A DNA stretch of 64,000 nucleotides. Source: AP-15 sp963781215. GTDB taxonomy: Bacteria; Pseudomonadota; Alphaproteobacteria; ATCC43930; CGMCC-115725. The notes under the pieces were generated by a model. It did not search any database. It saw nothing but the letters and a program-made list of their open reading frames with translations, and was not told the DNA's origin. Positions 45,146 to 54,484 of the stretch are shown here, one piece after another. The stretch lies in the NCBI GenBank assembly GCA_963781215.1, contig CAWAFE010000036.1:14748-78747 (forward strand), written 5' to 3'. Position 1 is the stretch's first letter. The number at the start of each line of letters is the position of its first letter. Made by a program: the position numbers and the translations under genes.

Positions 45146-46292
45146 ATGCAGTATCGGCGCATCTCGGCCGATTGCCATCTCGACATGCTCTGGCTGCCGC
45201 CCGAGCTGTTCACTTCGAACGCGTCGAGCAAAATGAAAGACCTGATGCCGTATGTCGCCGAGAACGACGGCGTAAAGCGCTGGACCGACAATAACGGCGC
45301 CGAGTACGGCCTTTGTGGCGGCGTCGGCGCCACGGGCACGCCGTGGGTCCCCGGAAAGCAGCTGCGGGCCGACAAGATGGCCGAGGCCGGCCTGTATGAC
45401 GACTACTTCAAAAAGGGGCTGCGCCGGCCGGGCGACCCGCATCTCCGCGTCAAGGACATGGACCGGGACGGCGTCGACGCCGAGGTCATCTACGGCATTC
45501 TGGCCGCCTGCGCCAAGATGAAGGACCCGGAAGCGGCCGACGAGATGCTGCGCATCTACAACGACTTCATGCACAATTTCAGCAGCTACTATCCCGACCG
45601 CATGATTGGTCTGGCGTGCCTGCCCTACAACAACATCGAGGGTGCCGCTCGGGAAGTCCGCCGCGTTGCCAAATTGGGCATGAAGGGCGTCGAGCTGTCC
45701 TGTTCCTGGCACATGACGCCGATGTGGCACCCGATGTGGGATCCGCTCTGGGAGGCGGTAAACGAGACTCAACTGCCGCTGCACTTCCACACCTTCCCAG
45801 CGACCGACCCCGAGCTACGCAAATCGCTTGAGCCGACGATCGCGCGGCGGATGACCTATAGCGGGTTGTGCCGGTTCCAGATGACCTTGGCGACGATCCT
45901 GACCGACCTGATGGGGGCGGCAGTGTTCGAGCGTTTCCCGAACATCCGCATGGTTCTGGGCGAAAGCGGCATCGGCTGGATCCCGTATGTGATCGACCGC
46001 ATGGATTTCGAGTTCGAGGACCAGTACCGAGACATCCCGCTCAAGATGAAGCCGAGCGAATATTGGCGCCGCCAATGCCGGGCGACCTTCCAATACGACC
46101 GGGTCGGCACCAAGCTGATCGAAGAGATGGGTATCGAAACTCTGATGTGGGGTTCAGACTTCCCGCATCCCGACGGGGTATGGCCCGAGTTCGAAAAAAT
46201 ACATCGAGGATCAGTTCAGCCACCTGCCGGCTGAGGTCACCTACAAGATGACCTGCGAAAACGCCGGCAAGTTCTACGGCCTGATCAACTAG
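45146..46292 (+). pseudogene. Amidohydro_2 family metal-dependent hydrolase/decarboxylase, frameshift in an A6 run
   Basis: About 382 residues of the ACMSD/2,3-dihydroxybenzoate decarboxylase-like family. The metal site begins with ISADCHLDMLWLPPELF (D-C-H in place of H-x-H), then DRDGVDAEVIYGIL, LPLHFHTFPATDPE, and the late FERFPNIRMVLGESGIGWIP and LMWGSDFPHPDGVWPEFEK. After EFEK a run of six A shifts the frame; removing one A restores YIEDQFSHLPAEVTYKMTCE, NAGKFYGLIN and a stop at 46290-46292. The gene has GGAGG before the ATG. It lies after the transporter operon, so it may act on the imported compound. Confidence 0.87.
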
Positions 46293-46414
46293 ACCCGGCG
46301 CTGACCGGGCGAAGCAGCCTGTTCCTGGCTGGATGGCCCCCGCTATAGGCGCTGGGGCCATCCAGCCAATCAACCCGACGCCCGCGACGTCAGGTTGTCA
46401 AAAGTCGGCCACAG

Positions 46415-47443
46415 TCATACCTTGGTCGCGACAATCTCTTCCCACAGCTCGGGATATTCTTTCTGGTAGGCGGGCCACACTTTCGCCTGGGCGATCTTGC
46501 GGAAGGCCTCGACGTCGGCGGTGTTGACCTTCATCCCTTTGGGCTCGAGCAGCTCCTTGGCCTTCTCGGCGTTATCGACGCTTTCGGTAAGCTGGCGGAT
46601 CCGCTCCTGCGCCGTCCGCGACGCGTCGAGCAGCAATTTCTGCTGGGCCGGGGTCAAATCGTTGAACATGCCGGCGTTCATGACGAGCGCCGTCGGCCCG
46701 TAATTGTGATAGGTCATCGAGCAGTATTTCGAGACCTCGTAGGCCTTCAGTGCCAGGATGTTGACGATCGGCAGGTCGGCGCCGTCGATGACGCCCTGCT
46801 GTGCGGCGGGGATGACCTCACCCCAGGCCATTGGCACGGCAATCGCGCCGAGGCCGTTGATCGTGTCAGCGAACACCTTCGCCGGCTGCACCCTGAGCTT
46901 TAGCCCGCGCAAATCCTTGGGCTCGGCGATTGGATGCCGGTTGTTCCAAAAATGGCGAAAGCCGTAATCATAGAAGCACAAGACCTTGAGCTTGTACTTG
47001 TCCTGGAACTGACGGTCGAGGTGATCGCCGATGGCACCATTGAACATCTTGTAAGCCTGGTCATAGCTCTTGACCAGATAAGGCACGAGGAAGACCCCCA
47101 TTTCGGGGAACACCGTCGCGGCAGCGCCGCCGGGGTCGCCGATCGCGATATTGCCCGCCTTGATCGCGTTGATGACCTCGAGCTCCTTCGACAGCAAGGT
47201 GCCGCCGTGGAATTCGATCTCGATCCCGCTGTTCGCCTGCTTGTTAACCGCCTCGGCCATCTCGGCGAAGGCCACCGCCGAGGATTCAGGCGGGGCCACG
47301 ATATGCGCAAAAACAAGCTTTTTCGGCGCCGCCTGAGCAAAGGCCGGCGCGCGGCCCGCGGCGACAATCGCGGCCATGCCGCCGGCCGCCCCTTGCAATA
47401 ATCGACGGCGGCTCGTCACGGTACTGGCAACCGGCGGTTTCAT
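46415..47443 (-). CDS. TRAP transporter substrate-binding protein, DctP family
   Basis: A 342-residue periplasmic binding protein. A Tat-like signal is present (TSRRRLLQGAAGGMAAIVAA, then GRAPAFAQA). The mature part shows KKLVFAHIVAPPESSAVAFA, ALKAYEVSKYCSMTYHNYGP and the conserved Arg in DLRGLKLRVQPAKVFADTIN that binds the ligand carboxylate. GGGAGG precedes the ATG at 47443. The DctQ/DctM membrane proteins are not in the neighbourhood, so it is an orphan. Ligand is probably a carboxylic acid. Confidence 0.9.
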   Translation of the reverse strand: MKPPVASTVTSRRRLLQGAAGGMAAIVAAGRAPAFAQAAPKKLVFAHIVAPPESSAVAFAEMAEAVNKQANSGIEIEFHGGTLLSKELEVINAIKAGNIAIGDPGGAAATVFPEMGVFLVPYLVKSYDQAYKMFNGAIGDHLDRQFQDKYKLKVLCFYDYGFRHFWNNRHPIAEPKDLRGLKLRVQPAKVFADTINGLGAIAVPMAWGEVIPAAQQGVIDGADLPIVNILALKAYEVSKYCSMTYHNYGPTALVMNAGMFNDLTPAQQKLLLDASRTAQERIRQLTESVDNAEKAKELLEPKGMKVNTADVEAFRKIAQAKVWPAYQKEYPELWEEIVATKV

Positions 47444-47555
47444 CGATGTCCTCCCGATATCTCTCAATCACTATAGCAGCCAGGTCGGGCCGGACAATGG
47501 GCACGACCGCTGGGCGCGTGTCCTCGGATCAAGGCGACGTTTCCTTGATAGCACC

Positions 47556-48704
47556 CTACAGCTTAAGCTTCGGCAAATCGATCCAGCGCCGTTCACGGTT
47601 GCTGCGATGGCAGGCGTCGGCGAGCTGAACGCTTTTGGCGCCTTCCAGGAGGGACGAGGGGAACGGGGCGTCCTCGGCGACATGCCGCAGGAACAATTCC
47701 CAGCCGGCGCGGTAGCCGTTGCGGATGGGCTCAAGGTCCGGCATCTCCTGCCATTGTGCGTCGAACACCATCGGCTGCGGCCGCTCCGGGTCGAAGAACG
47801 GCCGCGGCGTTGCCACCAGCGGCTGCACGAAGCAGCGGTGCAGACCGCACACCGCCGAGCCATTTGTGCCGTCGACCTGGATCTGCAACAGGTCGTCGCG
47901 CTTGACGCGGCTGGCCCAGGACGAGGTTATCTGTGCCAGGACCCCGCCCGCGAGCTCGAAGACCGCGAAGGCCGTGTCCTCGACGTCGACCGCGTAGGTT
48001 CGGCCGGCTTCGTCGCGGCGCTCGGGGATCGCGGTCACGTGGCGGCACGACACGGCTTTGATCTCGCCCAGGAGCCGGTCGAAGATGTAGCGCCAATGGG
48101 CGAACATATCGAGCACCAGCCCGCCGCCCGCCGCCTTCTGATAGTTCCAGCTCGGGCGCTGCGCCGGGTAGAGGTCGCCGTCGAACACCCACCAGCCGAA
48201 CTCGAGCCGCACCGACAATACCCGACCGAAGAAATCGGCCGCGAAGAGCTTATGGAGCTTGCGCAGGCCGGGCAGGAATAATTTGTCCTGCACGACGCCG
48301 TTCTTGAGGCCGGATTCATGCGCGCGGCGCGCCAGGTCGAGCGCTTCCTCCAAGCTCTCGGCGACGGGCTTTTCGAGATAGACATGCTTGCCGGCGGCGA
48401 GCGCCGCTCGCGCGCGCCCGGCCCGACCGCCGGTCGCCGTCGCGTCGAAATAGATCGCGATGTCCGGATAGGACAGGCAGGCATCACGGTCGGTGCTCCA
48501 TTTCAACCCGCCCTGCGCCGCCGCAAGCGCCGCGAGCTTTGCCGGATCGCGGCCGAGCAGCAACGGGTCAGGAACCAGCCGGTCGCCATTCCCGAGCAGG
48601 AGACCGCCCTCACCCCGGATCGCCATCAGTGCCCGCAGATGCTGGGTCGCGCCGAGCCTGCCAGTCGCCCCCTCGACGACGATGCCGATTGTGTGTGTGG
48701 CCAT
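47556..48704 (-). CDS. Gfo/Idh/MocA family oxidoreductase
   Basis: A 382-residue NAD(P)-dependent sugar/cyclitol oxidoreductase. The nucleotide motif GIVVEGATGRLGATQHLRAL is somewhat changed, followed by AALAAGKHVYLEKPVAESLE (the EKP motif with the catalytic Lys), then GWWVFDGDLYPAQRPSWNYQ and GGGLVLDMFAHWRYIFDRLL with the candidate catalytic Asp/His in the C-terminal domain. ATG 48704 has GGAGG upstream. It lies 112 bases upstream of the DctP gene on the same strand, so the binding protein and the oxidoreductase may serve one pathway; the substrate is not known. Confidence 0.88.
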   Translation of the reverse strand: MATHTIGIVVEGATGRLGATQHLRALMAIRGEGGLLLGNGDRLVPDPLLLGRDPAKLAALAAAQGGLKWSTDRDACLSYPDIAIYFDATATGGRAGRARAALAAGKHVYLEKPVAESLEEALDLARRAHESGLKNGVVQDKLFLPGLRKLHKLFAADFFGRVLSVRLEFGWWVFDGDLYPAQRPSWNYQKAAGGGLVLDMFAHWRYIFDRLLGEIKAVSCRHVTAIPERRDEAGRTYAVDVEDTAFAVFELAGGVLAQITSSWASRVKRDDLLQIQVDGTNGSAVCGLHRCFVQPLVATPRPFFDPERPQPMVFDAQWQEMPDLEPIRNGYRAGWELFLRHVAEDAPFPSSLLEGAKSVQLADACHRSNRERRWIDLPKLKL

Positions 48705-48807
48705 CCCTCTGACCTCCATCTAAGACGGCGACCGCGCTAAGACAAAAATAACTATTGAGCCGTCATTATGGCTATTCACCGCGATCTCGCAAAAAGGAAT
48801 ATCTACT

Positions 48808-49416
48808 ATGAAGGGGCCCGCACGGGGAGGAAACAAGGTCACGATTATTTCAGTTCTCGCAGCGGGTTGCGTGACCGCGGTATTGGGCGGCTGCGCCGGG
48901 CGCGCGCCGCAGCCCATTGCGGTCGTCCAGCCGCAAGACCACTACTCGGACTGCACGGCGATCGAGGCCGAGGTTCAAGCCAATAACCTGAAGCTTCAGG
49001 CGCTCGGCTCAGAAGAGGGCGCCAAGGTTGCCCAGAACGTGGCGGCCGGGGTTGCGGGCCTGTTCGTCTGGCCGCTCTGGTTTGCGATGGATTTTCAGGG
49101 CGCGGCAGGTAAAGAGGAAACGGCGTTACAAAGCCGGCAACAATATCTAGGTGAACTCGCAGGGCAGAGACGATGCGGTGCTTTTGCCGCTGCACCGCCG
49201 CCCCTGGGGCCCGCTGGTCCGACGACCCTGCCACTGCCCGGGCCGACGGTCGCCAGCTCCCCCGACGCCGGCCAGTCGGCGCTTCCGGCCCGGATTCCAG
49301 AAAACTATCAGCACTGGACCGTGGGCGCCAATGACGAGAGCCCGGGGCCGCCCAGGCTCATGCGCAGTCGAAGCCGACGTCTCAAACCCGCGTTCGGACC
49401 TGGCGGGATCTCTTGA
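48808..49416 (+). CDS. putative lipoprotein
   Basis: A 202-residue protein with a lipoprotein signal: VTIISVLAAGCVTAVLGGCA, with the lipobox VLGGC and lipidated Cys near residue 29. The mature part is DHYSDCTAIEAEVQANNLKL, then a short hydrophobic GVAGLFVWPLWFAMDF and a Pro-rich tail. The first half resembles small lipoproteins with a TM-like hairpin found in Alphaproteobacteria. The last 60 residues are low-complexity and might run past a true end by frameshift. It is divergent from the Gfo/Idh/MocA gene and convergent with the aminotransferase gene. Function unknown. Confidence 0.65.
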   Translation: MKGPARGGNKVTIISVLAAGCVTAVLGGCAGRAPQPIAVVQPQDHYSDCTAIEAEVQANNLKLQALGSEEGAKVAQNVAAGVAGLFVWPLWFAMDFQGAAGKEETALQSRQQYLGELAGQRRCGAFAAAPPPLGPAGPTTLPLPGPTVASSPDAGQSALPARIPENYQHWTVGANDESPGPPRLMRSRSRRLKPAFGPGGIS

Positions 49417-49417
49417 A

Positions 49418-50767
49418 TCAGCGTGTCGCAGCGACGATCGCCTCGCGCAGGATCTCGGGGATGCGGTCGAGGGTTTCGGCCGGGGTCGACAGCGGCGGTG
49501 ACAGGCAGATCGTGTCGCCGATCGCCGGGTCGGCGCTGCCGGCGCGGATGCGCGGCAGCAGCCCCCGCGCCATCGCCTCGCGGGTGATATGCCCGGCGAG
49601 CCCCATCGCCGGCGCCTTGGTGCCACGGTCGGCCACCAACTCGACTCCGCACATCATGCCGAGCCCGCGCACGTCGCCGACGGGCGGCAAATCGCGCAGC
49701 CCTTCGAGCCCGACCAGGAGGCGCTTTCCCATAACCGCGGCGCGGTCCACGAGCCCCTCGCTTTCGATGATCTCGACATTGCGCAGACCGACTGCGCAGC
49801 ACACCGGGTGGCCGGAATAAGTGGCCGCGTGCATGAACTTGCGGTCGGCGGGAGCGCTCTCGATCGCCTCGTGCACGCGCTTGGAGGCGATCACCCCGCC
49901 AAGCGGCAGATAGCCGCTCGTCACCCCCTTGGCGAAGGAGACGAGATCGGGCTCGACCCCCCAATGGCCGAGCGCGAACCACCTGCCGGTGCGGCCGAAG
50001 CCGGTGATGACCTCGTCGGCGATCAGCAGCACGCCGTGCCGGTCGCAGATCTCGCGCAAGGCCGGGAAATAGGAGGGTGGCGGCACGATGACCCCGCCCG
50101 CACCCATGACCGGCTCAGCGATGACCGCCGCCACGGTATCGGGTCCCTCGGCGAGGATTGCCTTCTCGACCGCCTCGGCCGCCCCCGCCCCGCACTCCGT
50201 GTTTCCCTCCCATCGATAGGCGTAGGGCGGCGCCACCTGGATGAAGCCCGGCACCAGCGGCCCGAACATCTTGTGGTAGGCGGCCATGCCGGTCGCACTC
50301 ATCGCCGCCATCGTCACCCCGTGATAGGCGTGGATGCGGGAGATGATCTTGGTCTTCGCCGGCTGGTCTTTGACCTTCCAGTAATAGCGCGCGAATTTGA
50401 ACGCCGATTCGTTCGATTCCGCGCCGCCAGTCGTGAAATAGACCGCCGCGGAACTCGGGTAGGCATGGCCGACGATCTTCTCGGCGAGCCGCACCGCGGG
50501 CTCGTTGGTCTGGCCGATATATGCCGAGGCGTAGGCGATCTTGCGCATCTGCGCCGCCGCCGCGTCGGCCAATTCGCCCCGGCCATGCCCGACATTGACG
50601 TTCCACAATCCGCCGAGACCGTCGATATACTCGCGGCCGTCCGCGGTGTGCAGCATCGCCCCCTTGCCTTCGACGACGACCAGCGGCTGGCGGTGGTCGT
50701 CAGGATGGTGCAGCGGGTGAACCAGATAGCGCCGATCGGCCTCGATCAGCTGGGTGGTGCCGTCCAT
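49418..50767 (-). CDS. class III aminotransferase (omega-amino acid/pyruvate type)
   Basis: A 449-residue PLP enzyme. Features: YLVHPLHHPDDHRQPLVVVE, GLGGLWNVNVGHGRGELADA, YFTTGGAESNESAFKFARYY, IHAYHGVTMAAMSATGM, the D of ADEVITGFGRTGRWFA and the Schiff-base Lys in SFAKGVTSGYLPLGG. These match the beta-alanine/omega-amino acid:pyruvate transaminases. ATG 50767 has an AGGAG site; the in-frame sequence upstream is not family-like. It is preceded by about 270 bases without a gene. The amino donor is unknown. Confidence 0.93.
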   Translation of the reverse strand: MDGTTQLIEADRRYLVHPLHHPDDHRQPLVVVEGKGAMLHTADGREYIDGLGGLWNVNVGHGRGELADAAAAQMRKIAYASAYIGQTNEPAVRLAEKIVGHAYPSSAAVYFTTGGAESNESAFKFARYYWKVKDQPAKTKIISRIHAYHGVTMAAMSATGMAAYHKMFGPLVPGFIQVAPPYAYRWEGNTECGAGAAEAVEKAILAEGPDTVAAVIAEPVMGAGGVIVPPPSYFPALREICDRHGVLLIADEVITGFGRTGRWFALGHWGVEPDLVSFAKGVTSGYLPLGGVIASKRVHEAIESAPADRKFMHAATYSGHPVCCAVGLRNVEIIESEGLVDRAAVMGKRLLVGLEGLRDLPPVGDVRGLGMMCGVELVADRGTKAPAMGLAGHITREAMARGLLPRIRAGSADPAIGDTICLSPPLSTPAETLDRIPEILREAIVAATR

Positions 50768-51041
50768 GATCTGCTCCTGTCGGGAGGCTCCGATGGATAG
50801 GCATACCGCGCCCTTCCCGTCCCGGCAACCGGCGGCGGCGGTTCGGTGGCAGCGGCCGGCTGGTTTGCGCCAGGCACGGACGCCTAGCAAACGGGGCGGG
50901 CCACGACGCCCCAGCGGGATCAGATCGCCACCAGCCACCGCCTGTCGAGAGCGGCGGGCCAACATGCCGATGAGATGACGCGAGCGCCCGATGGCAAGGG
51001 CCCGCGCGGCTCCCGAACTGTGGCCCGCGCCGCTGCGCTCT

Positions 51042-52118
51042 TTAGTTGATGCCGAGGAGCTTGGCGGCGGTGCCGCCGAGGATCGCGATCTTGTCGTCGT
51101 CGCTGAGACCCGGGATCGACAGGATGTGGTCGACCGGGACCTTGTTCCACGGGAACGGGTAGTCGGTGCCGAGGATTACCTGGCCGACACCCGACTCGGC
51201 GATCAGGTGGCGCATTGCTTCGCCGGTGAACATGATGGTGTCGAAATAGAGCTGCCCGTCCTTCAGGTATTGGGTCGGCTTTTTCTTGGGCAGCGGGCCG
51301 ACCCGGTCCGGGAAGGTCGTGATGACCGCATCCGAGCGTGCGGCGTAGGAGGGCAGAAAGCCGCCGCCGTGCGCGGCGCAGATCTTGAGCCCCGGAAAGC
51401 GGTCGAGCGTGCCCTCGAAGATCAGATGCGACAATGCGATCGTGGTTTCGAGCGGGTTGCCGATCGTGTTGGTCAACAGGCCGCTGCCCTTGAGCCGTCC
51501 GCTCGGCTCCAATTCCCTTGTGCCGAGCGGGTGCATGAATATCAGGATGCCGAGCTCCTCGGCCTTGGCCCAGACCGGGTGGAATTTCGGATCGGCCAAT
51601 TCCTGCCCGGCGACGCTGCCGCCGATCGACAGGCCGCGCAGGCCCAGCGTCTTGACCGCGTGGTCGAGCTGCTCGACGGCCAGCTGCGGATGTTGCAAGG
51701 CCACAGTCGCAAAAGCGACAAAGCGGTCGGGTGTCTTGGCGCAAAATTCGGCGAGCTTTTCATTCTGAACCTTGATCAGCTCGGCCGCCGCGTCGCGTTC
51801 GGCGCGATACCAATAAGGGTTAATGCTGAGCGCCTCGATGTCCACCCCCTCGGCATCCATCTCGGCGATTCGGTCCCCGAGGTTCGCCCATAGCAGGCCC
51901 GGCGCCTCCAGCGGGTGGTTGATGACCGCCGCCGCCTCGGGAACGATGCAGTGGGCGTGGATGTCGACGGTTTTGACCCGCTTGCCGGCAACCACGACCT
52001 CGCGCCGCCGTCCGCCGGCCGGCGCCGCCGCTCCGCCCGAGGCGGCCGCGGTCATCGCACAGCCGACAAACGAAATGCCCGCGAGCGCACTCGTCAGCAA
52101 TTCTGCGCTGATAGTCAT
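51042..52118 (-). CDS. Amidohydro_2 family protein (ACMSD-like)
   Basis: A 358-residue TIM-barrel amidohydrolase. An N-terminal hydrophobic stretch with a Cys (LAGISFVGCAMTAAASGGAA) suggests export or lipidation, then the metal site VDIHAHCIVPEAA (H-x-H), ILIFMHPLG, KICAAHGGGFLPSY and VILGTDYPFPWNKVPVDHIL with the catalytic Asp. This is the family of aminocarboxymuconate-semialdehyde and gamma-resorcylate decarboxylases. The gene follows the VOC gene divergently with a gap of about 180 bases. Confidence 0.9.
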   Translation of the reverse strand: MTISAELLTSALAGISFVGCAMTAAASGGAAAPAGGRRREVVVAGKRVKTVDIHAHCIVPEAAAVINHPLEAPGLLWANLGDRIAEMDAEGVDIEALSINPYWYRAERDAAAELIKVQNEKLAEFCAKTPDRFVAFATVALQHPQLAVEQLDHAVKTLGLRGLSIGGSVAGQELADPKFHPVWAKAEELGILIFMHPLGTRELEPSGRLKGSGLLTNTIGNPLETTIALSHLIFEGTLDRFPGLKICAAHGGGFLPSYAARSDAVITTFPDRVGPLPKKKPTQYLKDGQLYFDTIMFTGEAMRHLIAESGVGQVILGTDYPFPWNKVPVDHILSIPGLSDDDKIAILGGTAAKLLGIN

Positions 52119-52295
52119 TTTCTATCCTCCTCGATTGATCCCGGTAACGTCCGCCGCGAGCCTACTACAAATTCCGATTGGCCCGGTGTCACGTTTGCCG
52201 CGCCGGGTTTGCACCTGCGTGCGGCGTGTATTACCTTCCGTCCATCGGCCGTGGCGGCGCCCTCCCATGCCCGGCCGCGCAAGGAGGGAAAAATC

Positions 52296-52706
52296 ATGCC
52301 TAGAATCAAGCATATCGCACTGACCACCAAGGATCCCTCGGCCACCGCCGCCTTCTACAAGGAAGCGTTCGGCATGCGCGAGATCCGTCGCAACCCACGG
52401 GGTGCGGTCTTTTTGACCGACGGCTACATCAACCTCGCGATCCTCAACTTCAAGACCGAGAAGGACGCCGATGTCGGCGCGCACGGTGAGAATTTCAGCG
52501 GCATCCATCATTTCGGCTTCGAGGTCGAGGACCTCGACGAGGCGGCGCAAAGGCTCGAGCACGCCCATGGGCGGCAGCTGACTGCCAAGGACGGCCTCGA
52601 CATGGAGATGGCCGCCGGCAGCCACCGCAATTTCGAGATGAAATGGGCCGGCCCCGATGGGGTCGTCGTCGACATCTCCCACACCGGCTGGGACAACGGG
52701 TCATGA
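52296..52706 (+). CDS. VOC family (glyoxalase/dioxygenase-like) protein
   Basis: A 136-residue protein with one glyoxalase fold: MPRIKHIALTTKDPSATAAF, YKEAFGMREIRRNPRGAVFL, SGIHHFGFEVEDLDEAAQRL and MKWAGPDGVVVDISHTGW. Metal ligand candidates are His7, His in GIHHFG and a C-terminal Glu/Asp. AAGGAGGG precedes the ATG. It is followed by the Asp-box propeller gene with a four-base overlap (ATGA at 52703-52706). Confidence 0.9.
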   Translation: MPRIKHIALTTKDPSATAAFYKEAFGMREIRRNPRGAVFLTDGYINLAILNFKTEKDADVGAHGENFSGIHHFGFEVEDLDEAAQRLEHAHGRQLTAKDGLDMEMAAGSHRNFEMKWAGPDGVVVDISHTGWDNGS

Positions 52707-53677
52707 GCGGCAATCTCACGCTCTGCGTCGGCACCGTCGGCAGCGGCGCCTGGGTCAGCCCGGACGGCGGCGACAGCTGGCGCCGGGTCGGCCGCGGGTT
52801 GTGGAGCGAAAGCCGGGTCTTTGGGCTCGCCATCCACCCGACCGAGCCGCGCACCGTGCTGGCCGGCGCCGATGACGGCGTGTATCGCAGCCACGACGGC
52901 GGCCAGAGCTTCGAGCGGCTCAACTCGCCGATGAACACGCTGCATGTCTGGAAGGTGGCCTTCGACCCCGCCGACCCCGACACGATCTTTGCCGGGACCA
53001 GGCCCGCAGCCTTGTTCCGCTCGAAGGATGGCGGCCGGCACTGGCAAAAGCTCCAGGCCGAGATGGCCGAGGAATGCCCGAACGTGCGCGTCCCGCGGGT
53101 GACGGCGCTGACCGTCGATCCCGCCGACCGCAACATCGTCTGGGCCGGGGTCGAGGTCGACGGCGTCCGCCGCAGCCTCGACGGCGGCGAAACCTGGACC
53201 CGGGTCGGGGGCGGGCTCGACGACCCCGATATCCACGATGTCTCGGTCAAGGGCGGCAACGGCGGCCGGATGGTGCTGACCAGCACGCCGCGCGAGATCT
53301 TCGCCAGCACGGACAAGGGCGAGACCTGGCAGGGGCTCGGCGTCGGCAAGCATTTCGCACTGCCCTATTGCCGGCATCTGGCGCTGAAGGCGGACGACCC
53401 CGATGTGGTCTATGTCGCAACCGGCGATGGTGCGTCGGGCCGCACCGGGGCGATCCAGCGCTCGAAAGATGGCGGGCGGAGCTGGGCGGCGCTGCCGCTG
53501 CCGGTCGAGCCGAACTCGCCGATCTGGGCGTTCGCGACCAATCGGGCAGACCCCGGCCTGATCTTCGCGTGCAGCCATTACGGCGAGCTCTTCGCCAGCC
53601 GCGACGCTGGCGATTCCTGGTCGAAGCTGCCGCGCGAGTTCACCGAGATCCGCAGCCTGGCCTGGACCCCGAATTGA
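52703..53677 (+). CDS. Asp-box (BNR/sialidase-like) beta-propeller protein
   Basis: A 324-residue protein with seven Asp-box motifs (S/T-x-D-x-G-x-S/T-W/F), for example SPDGGDSWRRV, SHDGGQSFERL, SKDGGRHWQKL, SLDGGETWTRV, STDKGETWQGL, SKDGGRSWAAL and SRDAGDSWSKL. Each marks the turn of one propeller blade. There is no signal peptide. Similar cytosolic proteins are annotated as glycosyl hydrolase or photosystem-assembly-like, but catalytic residues of sialidases are not evident. It overlaps the VOC gene and probably forms an operon with it. Function unknown. Confidence 0.88.
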   Translation: MSGNLTLCVGTVGSGAWVSPDGGDSWRRVGRGLWSESRVFGLAIHPTEPRTVLAGADDGVYRSHDGGQSFERLNSPMNTLHVWKVAFDPADPDTIFAGTRPAALFRSKDGGRHWQKLQAEMAEECPNVRVPRVTALTVDPADRNIVWAGVEVDGVRRSLDGGETWTRVGGGLDDPDIHDVSVKGGNGGRMVLTSTPREIFASTDKGETWQGLGVGKHFALPYCRHLALKADDPDVVYVATGDGASGRTGAIQRSKDGGRSWAALPLPVEPNSPIWAFATNRADPGLIFACSHYGELFASRDAGDSWSKLPREFTEIRSLAWTPN

Positions 53678-53861
53678 GCGTCCGCCTTGTTCGGATATCG
53701 CGATCGTGGCCGGCCCCCACCTCACCGCTCCGCGGGTCCCACGGGCGCGAGAGGGACTGGCGTACGGGAGCTCGGGCCACGGCGAAAGGTCGGGGGTGGG
53801 GGCCGGCACGGAAGGGTCGGCGCGCTCGTTCTGGCGATTGTTGCCGTGCTCGTCACATCAG

Positions 53862-54456
53862 ATGCGCGCGGCCGGGAGTCGGGTGACGCTCGCAGCGATC
53901 TGGCACCCGCCGGCCGGGTTCATCGAGCACTTCCATGGCGAATGCGACGAGCGCGCCGCGAAAGCGTTCGCCGATTGCTTTGTCGGGGCCATGGGCCGCG
54001 CGGGGGCGACGCCGGCCGCGCTCGCCTTCGCCCGGCGCCTCGACGGCGAGGGTTATCTCGAAAGCCTCGATCAAACCGGCGGTGCGATCGCGGTCGCCCA
54101 TGTCGTTTACCCGTTTCGCGCCAACGAGAACGACGGCTGGCTGGTCGTCAACGGCAGCCCCGCTCTGATCGATGTCGACGACGGCCGCTATTTGGCGCTT
54201 GGCGCGATGCGCGCGTCGCTGCCCTATCGCGAGATCGGGCGGCGCATCGCGGACGTGACGTTCTGGCCCGGCGAACGCGGCGCAGCGGCGCCGCAGATCG
54301 CGATGGCCGGCCAGCGGAGTCGTCGTTGGTTATGTGCTGCGCAACGTCTGCCACGCCTGCGCCATCGTCGGGCGGGTCCGCTTCGCCTTCGATTTCGATC
54401 ATGCCGGCAGATTTCTCGGCACGCAGCTGGTGTCGGTCGTCGCAGCCGACCGATAA
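53862..54456 (+). pseudogene. hypothetical protein, probably one frameshift
   Basis: About 198 residues after correction. The frame from ATG 53862 gives WHPPAGFIEHFHGECDERAA, KAFADCFVGAMGRAGATPAA, DQTGGAIAVAHVVYPFRANE and PQIAMAGQR. After one extra base near 54318-54322 the next frame continues VVVGYVLRNVCHACAIVGRV, RFAFDFDHAGRFLGTQLVSV and a stop at 54454-54456. Just upstream, in another frame, GALVLAIVAVLVTSDARG looks like a signal peptide, so the true start may lie about 60 bases earlier behind a second shift. The paired Cys of NVCHAC may bind a metal. I do not recognise the family. It lies directly before the MetE-like gene. Confidence 0.55.
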
Positions 54457-54484
54457 CGGCCGCAACACGGAGGGAGGTGGCGCA

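Noticed and set aside
46190..46205. Programmed ribosomal frameshifting in the amidohydrolase
   Set aside because: No downstream hairpin or Shine-Dalgarno-like stimulator is obvious, and similar shifts occur in unrelated genes of the window.
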